Shown one piece after another: positions 35,340 to 43,406 of a DNA stretch of 64,000 nucleotides; the first letter of the stretch is position 1; each line of letters starts with the position of its first letter. The DNA lies in the NCBI RefSeq assembly GCF_024171995.1, contig NZ_JAMTCT010000007.1:166455-230454 (forward strand), in the 5' to 3' direction. This DNA comes from Promicromonospora umidemergens (GTDB lineage Bacteria > Actinomycetota > Actinomycetes > Actinomycetales > Cellulomonadaceae). Below the pieces are notes generated by a model that saw only the letters and a list, made by a program, of their open reading frames with translations, was not told the origin of the DNA and made no database searches. The position numbers and the translations under genes are program-made.

Positions 35340-37040
35340 GCTTCGCACAGCGGCGTTATCTACCCGTTACTTACAGACTACAGCGTGTTCCACAAGCCCT
35401 ATGGCCGGCCGAACACCGCCCTTCTCGGGCGTCCAACCATCGGGCCGCGGACGCGTCTGACGGTCGGTTCCTACGTCATCCAGGTCCTTTCCGTTGTGAC
35501 GCTGGGCGTCACAACGGGTGGGGGTGTCCTGTCGGTAGGCGTTGACGACGGGGCCGGCTGCTTGACGGTCCCCGGCCCGGGCAACACCACGCCCCGCACC
35601 GTCTTCGACGGTGGGGGTGTGGTTCTCGGCCCAGGCGGCGAGATTGACGGCGGCATTCAGGTCCCTGTCCATTACGTGCCCACAGTGCCCGCACTCGAAC
35701 GTGCGCTCCTTGAGCGTCAAGACCTTACGCAGAGCGCCGCATGACGAGCACGTCTTGGACGAGGGGAACCACCGGTCGGCGATCATGACCTTTCCGGCAC
35801 GCCACCTCTGCTTGTAGCTGATCTGCCGGGCCAGCTCGCCCCACGCCGCATCACTTATAGCGCTGGACAGACGAGGGTTGGCGGTCATACCGGTGATGTT
35901 CAGGTCTTCCAGGACCAGCCGGGCGTGGTTCTTGACCAGCTGGTTGGACACCTGATGCAGCACGTGTCGGCGGCGGTTCCGGATCCGAGCGTGCTGCCGA
36001 GCCAGGCGGACGACAACCTCACGACGGTTCTTCGATCCCTTCTTCTTGCGTGACACGACTTTGGACAGGCGGCGTAGGCGCGGCAGCCCGCGCCGGAAGG
36101 TTCGCGGGTTGTCGACCCGCAGCACCTCGGTCCCGTCGAGTTCTCCGGCGACGACCAGGGCATGCAGGCCACGATCCACTCCCACCCAGCCCTGCCCAAC
36201 CTGTGCGCTTGGCATAGTCGGCATGATGTCCTGGTCAGCACCGCGCCGTTCGAGGCTGTGAACCGCGCAGGTGGTGTGCCGATGGGCCGGGTGCAAGTCC
36301 GCAGCCTCGACAGTGATCGAGATCCACCACCTGTTTGCACCCCTGGACACCGTCACGGACAGAATCCGCGCGCGGCCGGTGGCGATCATCCTGCGCAGCC
36401 GCCGCGTGTCCTCCCGCACACGCAACGTGCCGATCTTCGGCAGACTCACCGACCGGCGACGGTCCCCGTCGCCAACACGAATACCTGCGCGGCCACCGTG
36501 GGGCTTGTTCCGGATCCGGAACGACCCACCCGTCGGGTTCTTCTTCTTGAACCGAGGAAACCCCACCCGCGGCCCCGTGCGGGCACCGGTACGAGACTCG
36601 TTCCATGCCTTCAGCGCCCGACCCAGATCGACCGCGCCCTCCTCGAACACCTGGGCTGACACCTGGTCCCGCCACACAAGCCCCGTCGCCTCCACGCGCG
36701 CAGTCCTGTCGGTGCCGACCAGGAACCGGCGCCCAGCATCCGCCGACCGCTTCCACCGGTTGAACGCGTTGATCAGATCAATGCCCGTCCACGGCACCCG
36801 AGATGTGCCAGGGCCGGCAATGGCGCGCGCGTTGTGATGCAGGCGCAATGTCTGGTTGAACGCGAACCGCGCCGCACCCACGTGCCGGGACAGCACACGC
36901 TCCTGCTCGACCGACAGGTCGAGGCAGAACCGGAATGACATATGCCTAGCCACGGGAGCATCGTGCCACCCGCCACTGACACACACGCTCGTACAGCACC
37001 CGACCAATGGATCTCCCGATACGCCTGTTTCATCAACTCG
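35340..37040 (-). mobile_element. TnpB-only IS605-like insertion in the DUF3710-dut interval (ends approximate)
   Basis: Only the tnpB gene is certain; the ends are not resolved. On the coding strand a TTGAT pentamer lies at 37036-37032, about 80 bases before tnpB; TTGAT is the ISDra2 target motif, so this is a guess at the left end. A small hairpin, CGCCC-TTCTC-GGGCG at 35417-35431, sits within the tnpB 3' end and could belong to the omega RNA. Confidence 0.4.
35367..36953 (-). CDS. tnpB: TnpB family RNA-guided nuclease/transposon protein (IS200/IS605, no TnpA)
   Basis: About 528 residues from GTG 36953 (MARHMSFRFCLDL; ATG 36941 is the alternative). RuvC-like acidic residues are all present: GVDRGLHAL, LVLEDLNITGM and MDRDLNAAVNLA. 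The zinc ribbon is CSSCGALRKVL with CGHCGHVMD. The nuclease is therefore potentially intact. An Arg/Lys-rich insert (RKKKGSKNRREVVV) precedes the second acid. The last 90 residues after AAWAENH are low in motifs and probably overlap the omega-RNA scaffold, which in TnpB elements is transcribed from the 3' end of the gene. No TnpA transposase is nearby, so mobilisation would be in trans. Confidence 0.88.
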   Translation of the reverse strand: MARHMSFRFCLDLSVEQERVLSRHVGAARFAFNQTLRLHHNARAIAGPGTSRVPWTGIDLINAFNRWKRSADAGRRFLVGTDRTARVEATGLVWRDQVSAQVFEEGAVDLGRALKAWNESRTGARTGPRVGFPRFKKKNPTGGSFRIRNKPHGGRAGIRVGDGDRRRSVSLPKIGTLRVREDTRRLRRMIATGRARILSVTVSRGANRWWISITVEAADLHPAHRHTTCAVHSLERRGADQDIMPTMPSAQVGQGWVGVDRGLHALVVAGELDGTEVLRVDNPRTFRRGLPRLRRLSKVVSRKKKGSKNRREVVVRLARQHARIRNRRRHVLHQVSNQLVKNHARLVLEDLNITGMTANPRLSSAISDAAWGELARQISYKQRWRAGKVMIADRWFPSSKTCSSCGALRKVLTLKERTFECGHCGHVMDRDLNAAVNLAAWAENHTPTVEDGAGRGVARAGDRQAAGPVVNAYRQDTPTRCDAQRHNGKDLDDVGTDRQTRPRPDGWTPEKGGVRPAIGLVEHAVVCK

Positions 37041-37082
37041 GACCGCAGAACAAGGGCCGCATAGGCCATCGCACCGCGACGT

Positions 37083-37559
37083 TCAGCGCCCCGCGAAACC
37101 GCCGCTGGAGCCGAAGCCGCCGTCGCCCCTGTGCGACCCGGGCAGGGTCTCTGCGGGCAGGAACCGCGCCCGCTCGACCCGCTGGACCACGAGCTGCGCC
37201 ACGCGGTCGCCACGGACCAGCTTGACCGCCTCGGTGGCGTCGGTGTTGAGCAGCGTCACCTTGATCTCGCCACGGTAGCCCGCGTCGACCGTGCCGGGGG
37301 CGTTCACGATGGTGACACCGTGCTTCGCCGCGAGCCCGGACCGCGGGTGCACGAACGCCGCGTAGCCGTCCGGCAGGGCGATCGACACCCCCGTCGGCAC
37401 GGTCACCCGGCCCTGCGGCGGGAGCTCGACGTCGACCGTGGTCACCAGGTCGGCGCCGGCATCACCGGGATGCGCGTAGGAGGGGACGGGGACGTCGTCG
37501 AGGAGGCGGATGAGCACGTCGACCGTGCTGCCGTCGTCGCCTGGCGCAGGGGTGGGCAC
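37083..37559 (-). CDS. dut: dUTP diphosphatase
   Basis: A 158-residue trimeric dUTPase that hydrolyses dUTP to dUMP and PPi. All five motifs are present: GDAGADL, HPRSGLA, GTVDAGYRGEI, RGDRVAQLVVQ and the C-terminal GDGGFGSSGG that closes over the active site. Start GTG 37559 (MPTPAPGDDG) leaves a short linker before VDVLIRLLDD. It is divergent from the DUF3093 gene across 78 bases. Its C-terminus is intact despite the TnpB insertion just downstream. Confidence 0.95.
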   Translation of the reverse strand: MPTPAPGDDGSTVDVLIRLLDDVPVPSYAHPGDAGADLVTTVDVELPPQGRVTVPTGVSIALPDGYAAFVHPRSGLAAKHGVTIVNAPGTVDAGYRGEIKVTLLNTDATEAVKLVRGDRVAQLVVQRVERARFLPAETLPGSHRGDGGFGSSGGFAGR

Positions 37560-37637
37560 GCCGGAAGAGTACGCCACCTCGGCCCGCGACGCCGCAAGAG
37601 GGTTCGGGCGGACCCGCGGGCCTGGAATGATGGCCTC

Positions 37638-38099
37638 ATGACGGCGACCACCCTCACCTTCCACGAGCGTCTCCTCCCCGGTCCCGGTGGCTGGCTCGGC
37701 ACGGTCGGTCTGGGCGCCATCGCGGCGATCGCGCTGTGGCCGGTGCACGTGCCCGCTGCGATCGTCGTCGGGCTGCTGGTCTGCGTCGGGTCGGCGGTCG
37801 CCCTGGCGGCGACCTCCCCCGTCGTCGAGGTGTCCGACGGCGTCCTGCGCGCCGGACGGGCCCGGGTACCGGTCTCGCTGCTCGGCCCCGCGCAGGACCT
37901 CGATGTCGCCGCCATGCGGCACGAGCTCGGTCCTGGCCTCGACGCGCGCGCCTACGTCTGCCTGCGTGCGTGGGCCCGGACCGGGGTGCGGGTCGCGCTC
38001 GACGACCCGGCCGACCCCACCCCCTACTGGCTCATCTCCACCCGTCGCCCTGAGCTGCTGGCTCAGGCGATCCAGACAGAGCCTGCGCCCTACGAATAG
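37638..38099 (+). CDS. DUF3093 membrane protein (Rv2698 family)
   Basis: A 153-residue protein. It begins MTATTLTFHERLLPGPGGW; the FHERLLP block is typical. Two adjacent helices (GTVGLGAIAAIALWP and AAIVVGLLVCVGSAVALA) precede a soluble C-terminal domain with RAYVCLRAWARTGVRVALDD and YWLISTRRPELLAQAI. Function unknown. ATG 37638 faces dut. It ends before a hairpin. Confidence 0.85.
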   Translation: MTATTLTFHERLLPGPGGWLGTVGLGAIAAIALWPVHVPAAIVVGLLVCVGSAVALAATSPVVEVSDGVLRAGRARVPVSLLGPAQDLDVAAMRHELGPGLDARAYVCLRAWARTGVRVALDDPADPTPYWLISTRRPELLAQAIQTEPAPYE

Positions 38100-38111
38100 A
38101 GTCTGAGCCCG

Positions 38112-38157
38112 GACACGACGAAGGCTGCCACGCGATGCATGACAGCCCGGTCGTGTC
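38112..38157. terminator. Bipartite hairpin between DUF3093 and DUF4193 genes
   Basis: GACACGAC (38112-38119) pairs with GTCGTGTC (38150-38157) and GGCTG with CAGCC inside. It lies between convergent genes. Confidence 0.55.
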
Positions 38158-38181
38158 GTCAGTGCTCGAACGCCTGGTGGA

Positions 38182-38481
38182 TCAGGCGGCGCACTCCGTG
38201 CAGATCATCTGGCCGGACTTCTCGTAGGCCAGCTGGCTGCGGTGGTGCACGAGGAAGCAGCTGGAGCACGTGAACTCGTCCGCCTGTCGCGGCAGCACGC
38301 GAACCGCGAGCTCCTCGCCGGACAGGTCGGCACCCGGGAGCTCGAAGCCCTCGGCCGCCTCGGTCTCGTCCTCGTCCACAACGCCCGAGGACTTGTCAGA
38401 TCGACGTGCCTGCAGCTCCTGGATCGAGTCCTGCTCGACATCCTCATCGGTCTTGCGTGGGGCGTCGTAGTCAGTTGCCAT
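38182..38481 (-). CDS. DUF4193 zinc-ribbon protein (Rv2699c family)
   Basis: A 99-residue acidic protein with a C-terminal zinc ribbon: TCSSCFLVHHRSQLAY then MICTECAA, four Cys spaced as CxxC...CxxC. The N-terminal half is charged and probably disordered (TDYDAPRKTDEDVEQDSIQE). ATG 38481. Its regular place beside dut and suhB in actinobacteria hints at a role in RNA-polymerase or ribosome regulation, but that is unproven; the function is unknown. Confidence 0.88.
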   Translation of the reverse strand: MATDYDAPRKTDEDVEQDSIQELQARRSDKSSGVVDEDETEAAEGFELPGADLSGEELAVRVLPRQADEFTCSSCFLVHHRSQLAYEKSGQMICTECAA

Positions 38482-38793
38482 GTGGTGTTCTCCGTCGGTA
38501 AGTGGTCGCGCCGGAAGGGTTCGGGACATCCGGGGATTCGACGCCGCCCCGGCCGGGTCACCGCAAGCGCCGTCAAACGGCGTCCGTTGCGGGTGTACGC
38601 GCAGATAATGCACACGGCCCCGAATTTGTTCCCGAGTCGGCCCACGGATTGTGCACCATTTCGCATCGGCGCGCTACATCTGCCGGTGTAACCCCGGTCA
38701 CGTATGCCGTGACCTGCATCGACGTGGTGTTGACCGGCTTTCGGTCGGCGTCGGCAGTGACAGCAGTCCCACGACCGTGTCAGAAAAAATAGA
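38482..38793. other. 312-bp interval without a convincing gene
   Basis: No frame here has good codon use. It contains an inverted repeat GTCACG-TATGC-CGTGAC (38697-38713) and must hold the DUF4193 promoter. In mycobacteria this place is occupied by cei, which is absent here. Confidence 0.6.
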
Positions 38794-39657
38794 TCACCGG
38801 ATCCCGGAAGATCTCGCTCCGTCCGCGTCCGCCGCCTCGAGGATCCCGGCGAGCTGCGCGACGAGATCGGCCCGTCCGGCCACCGTCATGGCGTTGCCTG
38901 CCGGCCCACCGCGCAGACCGGTCACCACGGCCCCCGCCTCGGTGGCCACCACGGCTCCCGCCGCCATGTCCCACGGGTTGAGCCCGCGCTCGTAGTACAG
39001 GTCGATCGAGCCGTCCGCGAGCAGGCAGAGGTCGATGGCAGCCGAACCGAGCCGCCGGATGTCCCGGATCTTCGGCAGCACCTGGGCCAGCACCTGGCCC
39101 TGCTCGGCGCGGCGTTCGGCGTCGTACCCGAAGCCGGTCCCCAGCAGCGAGGCGCCGAGGGAGGTGGCGCTGCCCACGCGGACGGGAGCGCCGTCACGCG
39201 TGGCGCCCTCGCCCAGCCCGGCCGACCAGGTCCGACCGTCGGCCACGCTGTGCACGCACCCGGCCAGGACGGTCCACGTCGCGGGTTCCGGCGGGCCGGC
39301 CACCACAGCGACGGACACGGCCCACGAGGCGACCCCGTACAGGTAGTTCACCGTGCCGTCGATCGGGTCGAGCACCCAGGTCAGCCCGCTCGTGCCGGCG
39401 ACGTCGTCGCCCTCCTCGCCCATGATCGCGTCGTCGGGGCGCTCCGCGGCGATCATCTCGCGCAGCAGCTCCTCGGAGGCGCGGTCCATGACCGTCACCG
39501 GGTCGACCTCGCTCGACTTCGTGGCAGCGACCACCACGCGATCCGGTCTACCCTCACGCACCAGGGCACCGGCAGCCGTCGCGAGGCGGACGGCGAGGTC
39601 GCGGAGGGCGGTGACGGTGACGCCGTCGGGCAGCTCGGGCAGTGCGGGTGAGATCAC
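38794..39657 (-). CDS. suhB: Inositol monophosphatase-family phosphatase
   Basis: A 287-residue Mg-dependent, Li-sensitive sugar-phosphatase. Metal-binding motifs are GEEGDD, WVLDPIDGTVNY and NPWDMAAGAVVATEAG. RRLGSAAIDLCLLADGSIDL is the usual dimer/substrate segment. In actinobacteria it supplies inositol for phosphatidylinositol and mycothiol; fructose-1,6-bisphosphate or histidinol-phosphate activity is possible. GTG 39657 was chosen because homologues start a few residues before the first helix (MISPALPELPDGVTV). It diverges from sepH. Confidence 0.88.
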   Translation of the reverse strand: MISPALPELPDGVTVTALRDLAVRLATAAGALVREGRPDRVVVAATKSSEVDPVTVMDRASEELLREMIAAERPDDAIMGEEGDDVAGTSGLTWVLDPIDGTVNYLYGVASWAVSVAVVAGPPEPATWTVLAGCVHSVADGRTWSAGLGEGATRDGAPVRVGSATSLGASLLGTGFGYDAERRAEQGQVLAQVLPKIRDIRRLGSAAIDLCLLADGSIDLYYERGLNPWDMAAGAVVATEAGAVVTGLRGGPAGNAMTVAGRADLVAQLAGILEAADADGARSSGIR

Positions 39658-39776
39658 GGACCCATCCTGCCCCAAGCGTGTGCCAGCGACTATCCCGCGG
39701 CACACCGACGAGCCTGCGCCGCACGGCCGCCCCGCGGTGGCAGGCTCGGCCCACAGGACTACCCGGGAGGACTGGC

Positions 39777-40955
39777 ATGGACGAGCTGGAGCTGGTACGG
39801 CTGCACGAGGACGGTGAACGACTCGTCCTTGCTGCGCGCGACGGCGTCCAGAGCACCCTGCCCATCACCGATGCCCTGCGTGCCGCCCTCCGGGGTGACC
39901 GCCCCCGCATGGAGTCGATCCGTGCCCAGGAGGTGTCGACGCTCCGCCCCCGCGAGATCCAGGCGCGCCTGCGCGCCGGCGAGACCTGTGAGGCGCTCGC
40001 CGAGGCCTCCGGCCTGCCGATCGAGCACGTCCGGCGCTTCGAGTACCCGGTCATCTCCGAGCGGGAGCACTCGATCGCGCGCGTCCGGGCCAAGGCCGTC
40101 CTGACGGACGACGACGGCGCCACCACGCTCGGGGAGGTCGCCGACGAGCGCCTCCGCTCGCGCGGCGTGCGGCCCGACGACGCCCGGTGGAGCGCCACCC
40201 GGGAGGGCACCCACCCGTGGCTGGTGCAGGTCGAGTTCGAGGCCGCCGAGCGGCCCCGGGTGGCCCGCTGGTCGCTGGAGCCGCGCGGTGGCTTCGTGAC
40301 GGCGCTCGACGACGAGGCGCGCTGGCTCGGCCTCCCCCAGGACGACGACGGTCCGGCCCTCGCCGGTGTGTCGGCCCTGCCGCCGCACCGCGGCAACCAG
40401 CACCCGTCGTCCCGGCCCGCGCCGCCCGAGCAGGACGACACCGACCTCCTGCTCGACAACCTGTCGGAGCGGCGCGGGCAGCGGCCCGCGCGGCGCCGGA
40501 CCCCGGACGCCGAGCCGCCCGACCTGATGGAGCTCGACCTGGACGGCCCTGGCGCGCCGCCGCGGGACGACCCCGAGCACGAGCCGTCCGCCGCCGTCGT
40601 CGACATCGGGGCGCGGCGCGGCGGGTCGCGCCAGAGGACGCCGTCGGTCCAGGTGCCCGACTCCCCCGCCGGTCTCGAGTGGGAGGCGGCGAGCCAGTGG
40701 GAGATCTCCGCCCCGGAGGCAGGCGCGGAGGCAGGCGCGGAGCAGCAGCCGGACGCCGGTCAGGAGCAGGACGCCCGGCCGGTGCCGCAGGCCGAGCAGG
40801 ACCAGGCGCCCGAACCCGTGCCGGACAAGGTGCCGGAGAAGCCGCCGGCCGACCCGGCGCCGTCCAAGCGGCCGTCGGCCAAGCGCGGCCGTAAGTCACG
40901 TGCGCAGGTGCCGAGCTGGGACGAGATCGTGTTCGGCTCGCGCCCGGAGGTCTAG
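39777..40955 (+). CDS. sepH: Septation protein SepH (DUF3071)
   Basis: A 392-residue cell-division protein; SepH in Streptomyces and mycobacteria binds and stimulates FtsZ. The N-terminal DUF3071 domain (1-170) begins MDELELVRLHEDGERLVLAA and includes the HTH-like LRPREIQARLRAGETCEALA and VRRFEYPVISEREHSIARVR. The rest is a long disordered acidic/proline region, ending SWDEIVFGSRPEV; the WDEIVFG tail is a conserved feature. ATG 39777 has GGGAGG six bases upstream. The stop is 5 bases from the convergent tdk stop. Confidence 0.9.
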   Translation: MDELELVRLHEDGERLVLAARDGVQSTLPITDALRAALRGDRPRMESIRAQEVSTLRPREIQARLRAGETCEALAEASGLPIEHVRRFEYPVISEREHSIARVRAKAVLTDDDGATTLGEVADERLRSRGVRPDDARWSATREGTHPWLVQVEFEAAERPRVARWSLEPRGGFVTALDDEARWLGLPQDDDGPALAGVSALPPHRGNQHPSSRPAPPEQDDTDLLLDNLSERRGQRPARRRTPDAEPPDLMELDLDGPGAPPRDDPEHEPSAAVVDIGARRGGSRQRTPSVQVPDSPAGLEWEAASQWEISAPEAGAEAGAEQQPDAGQEQDARPVPQAEQDQAPEPVPDKVPEKPPADPAPSKRPSAKRGRKSRAQVPSWDEIVFGSRPEV

Positions 40956-40960
40956 CCGAG

Positions 40961-41593
40961 CTACCCCCAGAGCGACTCGTCGGCCGAGCGGCGGCGCGCG
41001 GTCAGCGCCGTCATCCGGCGCATGTGGTGCCGTCGGCACAGCACCTCGTAGGCCACCTCGCCCCGGCCGACGTCGCCGATCACCACCTGCTCCCCCTCGG
41101 TGACCATGAGGCCGTCGACGGTGCGCGCGTTGAGCGTGGCGCGCGCACCGCACCAGCACAGCGACTGCACCTGGAGCACGTCGATGCGGTCGGCGAGCTC
41201 GATGAGGCGGGCGGAGCCGGGAAAGAGCCGGGTACGGAAGTCGGTGGTGATGCCGAACGCGAAGATGTCGATCTCCATCTCGTCCACCAGCCGGGCGAGC
41301 TGCTCCACCTGCTCGGGCGAGTAGAACTGCGCCTCGTCGCACACGAGGTAGTCGACGGCCTCGCCGCTGGAGCGCCTGCTGCTGATCTCGGCCCAGAAGT
41401 CGGTGTCGTCGGTCACCTCGTGGGCGGCCACGTCGAGCCCCAGCCTGCTGGAGACCCGGGCCTGCCCCGCCCGGTCACCACGGCTGAAGATCAGCCCCGC
41501 GCGCCCGCGGGCGCGATAGTTGTGGTCGGTCTGGAGGGCGAGGGTGGACTTTCCGGAGTCCATGGTCCCGGAGAAGAAGACGAGCTCGGCCAC
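40961..41593 (-). CDS. tdk: Thymidine kinase
   Basis: A 210-residue type II thymidine kinase of the salvage pathway (thymidine + ATP to dTMP). The P-loop is FFSGTMDSGKST. LVCDEAQFYSPEQ holds the Walker B/catalytic Glu. The structural zinc site is SLCWCGARA plus CRRHH. GITTDFRTRLFPGS is the lasso/phosphate region. The GTG start at 41593 has AAGGAG upstream and is 10 bases from the phosphodiesterase stop, so it is likely in that operon. Confidence 0.93.
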   Translation of the reverse strand: MAELVFFSGTMDSGKSTLALQTDHNYRARGRAGLIFSRGDRAGQARVSSRLGLDVAAHEVTDDTDFWAEISSRRSSGEAVDYLVCDEAQFYSPEQVEQLARLVDEMEIDIFAFGITTDFRTRLFPGSARLIELADRIDVLQVQSLCWCGARATLNARTVDGLMVTEGEQVVIGDVGRGEVAYEVLCRRHHMRRMTALTARRRSADESLWG

Positions 41594-41603
41594 GGGGTAC
41601 TCC

Positions 41604-42797
41604 TTACGAGACGGCCACGAGAAGCGGCACGAGCATCTCGTGCGGGGTGAGCGAGCCGTGCACGCCGGGCAGCGCCCGCGCGTTCGCGGAGTGCACCCGT
41701 GAGTCGACGACTGTGGCAGCGCCGGTCATGGCCACCACGACGTCGCCGACGGAGGGCAGCACGTGCTCGGCGACCGGGCCGAACCAGCCGTCGGCCACCG
41801 CCTGCTCCCGCCGCAGGACGACGGCGTGGTCGCCCAGCCGCTCGGCCCAGCGGTGCGCGACGTCGGCCGGGTCGGCGCCCTGGTCCGCATAGACGTGCAG
41901 CGCGCGGGGCTCGCCCCCGACCATCGCGACGCCGGGCTTCAGCGCCGGGTCTGCGGCCACGTCCCACTGGGTGCTCAGGTCGGCCGTGATCTGGCCGTGG
42001 TCCGCCGTGATCACCACGAGGGTGCCACGCGGGACGCTGCGCAGCAGCCTGCGCAGCTCGCGGTCGGTGGACTCCAGCGCGTCGCCCCACTGCCACGAGT
42101 CCCACCCGTGGCCGTGGCCCGTCTTGTCGACGTCGCCCTGGTACAGGTAGACCAGACGCTGCGCGTCCCCGGGCTGCCGCAGGGCCGTGACGGTGGCGTC
42201 CACGCGCTGCTCGAACGTCTCCGCGGCGACGTAGGCGGGGCCGCGCAGCGCCGCCTGGGTCATGCCGGACCCGGCGAACTTGCCCGGGCCGGGCGCCGTG
42301 ACGCGCGTGCCAGCCGCGGCGAGCTTCTCGAACACGGTGGGCTCCCGCTGCAGGTCGGCGGGGTCGCCGAGGTCCCGCCACTGCACCAGGGACGCCAGCC
42401 GGCCCGTCTCCGGGTTGCGCTGGGTGTAGCCGAGCATGCCCGTACGACCGGGAGCGGTGCCCGTGCCGAAGGTGCTCAGGCCGGCGGCGGTGGTGGACGG
42501 AAAGCTGGAGGTGAGCGTCGCGGCGTCGTCGTCCCGCTCACGCAGGAGACCGCGCAGGAACGGCGCGTGGCCCCCGCGCTCGGCGAGGTTGCGGATGCCG
42601 AGCCCGTCCACGAGCACGACCACCACCCGGTCGGCGTCGGGCAGGGCGAGGGCCGTACGGCACCCGGCCGCGGTGAGGCCGGTGGCGGTGGTGAGGTCGT
42701 GGCCGAGAGCGCCCGCCGCGGCAGGCAGCACCGCGGCCAGGCTCCTGGTGTCGTAGGACGGCGCGACCAGGCCGTCGGGCAGGTTCGGCGCCGTCAC
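41604..42797 (-). CDS. Alkaline phosphatase-superfamily phosphodiesterase/nucleotide pyrophosphatase
   Basis: A 397-residue enzyme with two-metal alkaline phosphatase fold. VVVLVDGLGIRNLAERG gives the first metal Asp. The catalytic Thr is in TSSFPSTTAAGLSTFGTG. YLYQGDVDKTGHGHGWDS, VVITADHGQITADL and ALPGVHGSLTPHEMLVPLLV supply the remaining metal Asp and His. No signal peptide, so cytoplasmic. Substrate unknown; the gene is regularly next to DUF5998 and upstream of tdk in actinobacteria. GTG 42797 overlaps the DUF5998 stop by four bases. Confidence 0.85.
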   Translation of the reverse strand: MTAPNLPDGLVAPSYDTRSLAAVLPAAAGALGHDLTTATGLTAAGCRTALALPDADRVVVVLVDGLGIRNLAERGGHAPFLRGLLRERDDDAATLTSSFPSTTAAGLSTFGTGTAPGRTGMLGYTQRNPETGRLASLVQWRDLGDPADLQREPTVFEKLAAAGTRVTAPGPGKFAGSGMTQAALRGPAYVAAETFEQRVDATVTALRQPGDAQRLVYLYQGDVDKTGHGHGWDSWQWGDALESTDRELRRLLRSVPRGTLVVITADHGQITADLSTQWDVAADPALKPGVAMVGGEPRALHVYADQGADPADVAHRWAERLGDHAVVLRREQAVADGWFGPVAEHVLPSVGDVVVAMTGAATVVDSRVHSANARALPGVHGSLTPHEMLVPLLVAVS

Positions 42798-43384
42798 GCA
42801 GACGTGGCCCGGGACAGTGCGCCGGCGAAGCTCACCGCTGCGCGGACCGCCGCGTCGCCCTCTGCCTCGCTGGAGACCCGTACCACCACGTCGTCCGGAG
42901 TGACCTGGCCGGTCAGGCCGTGGTCGGCGGTGCAGTTCGGGTCGACGCACGTGGCGGGCTCCAGGTCGACGCGCGACACGGCACCCCAGCCGATCGCCAG
43001 GGTGACCTCGCGTGTCGCCGCGCGCTTCGGGTACCGCTCCGGGTCCGCGATCACGTGCGTGAGCGCCACCGAGCGGATCTCGCGCACCGGCACGACCTCC
43101 GTGGTGGCCGACGCCGATCCGGGCCGCTCCGGGTCCTCTCCCGCGTGGTCGTCCACGTGCGCGGTGACCAGGCGGGTCGGCGTCAGCACCAGGACCGTGA
43201 GGTGACGGCGCACCTCCGAGTCGAAGGTGGTCTCCGCCTGCACGAGGTGGGCCACGACCTCCTCGTCGGCCAGCGCGACGTCGAGCACGTCCGCGACCAG
43301 CTCCGGGTAGTAGCCGGCCCGGTGCAGGTGGGCGGTCAGGTCGTCACGGGCATCGGTAGGGGCATGGGGCACGGTTGGCATCAT
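42794..43384 (-). CDS. DUF5998 protein
   Basis: A 196-residue soluble protein of unknown function. RAGYYPELVADVLDVALA and VAHLVQAETTFDSEVRRHLT open the family; later TCVDPNCTADHGLTGQVTPD contains two Cys and a His that could bind metal. It ends overlapping the phosphodiesterase start, a coupled pair also seen in other actinobacteria. M1 and M2 are both ATG; the start is not critical. Confidence 0.78.
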   Translation of the reverse strand: MMPTVPHAPTDARDDLTAHLHRAGYYPELVADVLDVALADEEVVAHLVQAETTFDSEVRRHLTVLVLTPTRLVTAHVDDHAGEDPERPGSASATTEVVPVREIRSVALTHVIADPERYPKRAATREVTLAIGWGAVSRVDLEPATCVDPNCTADHGLTGQVTPDDVVVRVSSEAEGDAAVRAAVSFAGALSRATSA

Positions 43385-43406
43385 CCCACGAGAGGGGCCT
43401 TGGCCG

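Noticed and set aside
36773..37213. A 146-codon - strand frame with MAYAALVLRSELMKQAYREI between dut and tnpB
   Set aside because: It runs out of frame into tnpB and has no ribosome site or family resemblance; it may be part of the element's left end.
38482..38793. Search for a cei homologue in the DUF4193-suhB interval
   Set aside because: No frame has a lipid-anchor or LytR-type pattern and codon use is poor.
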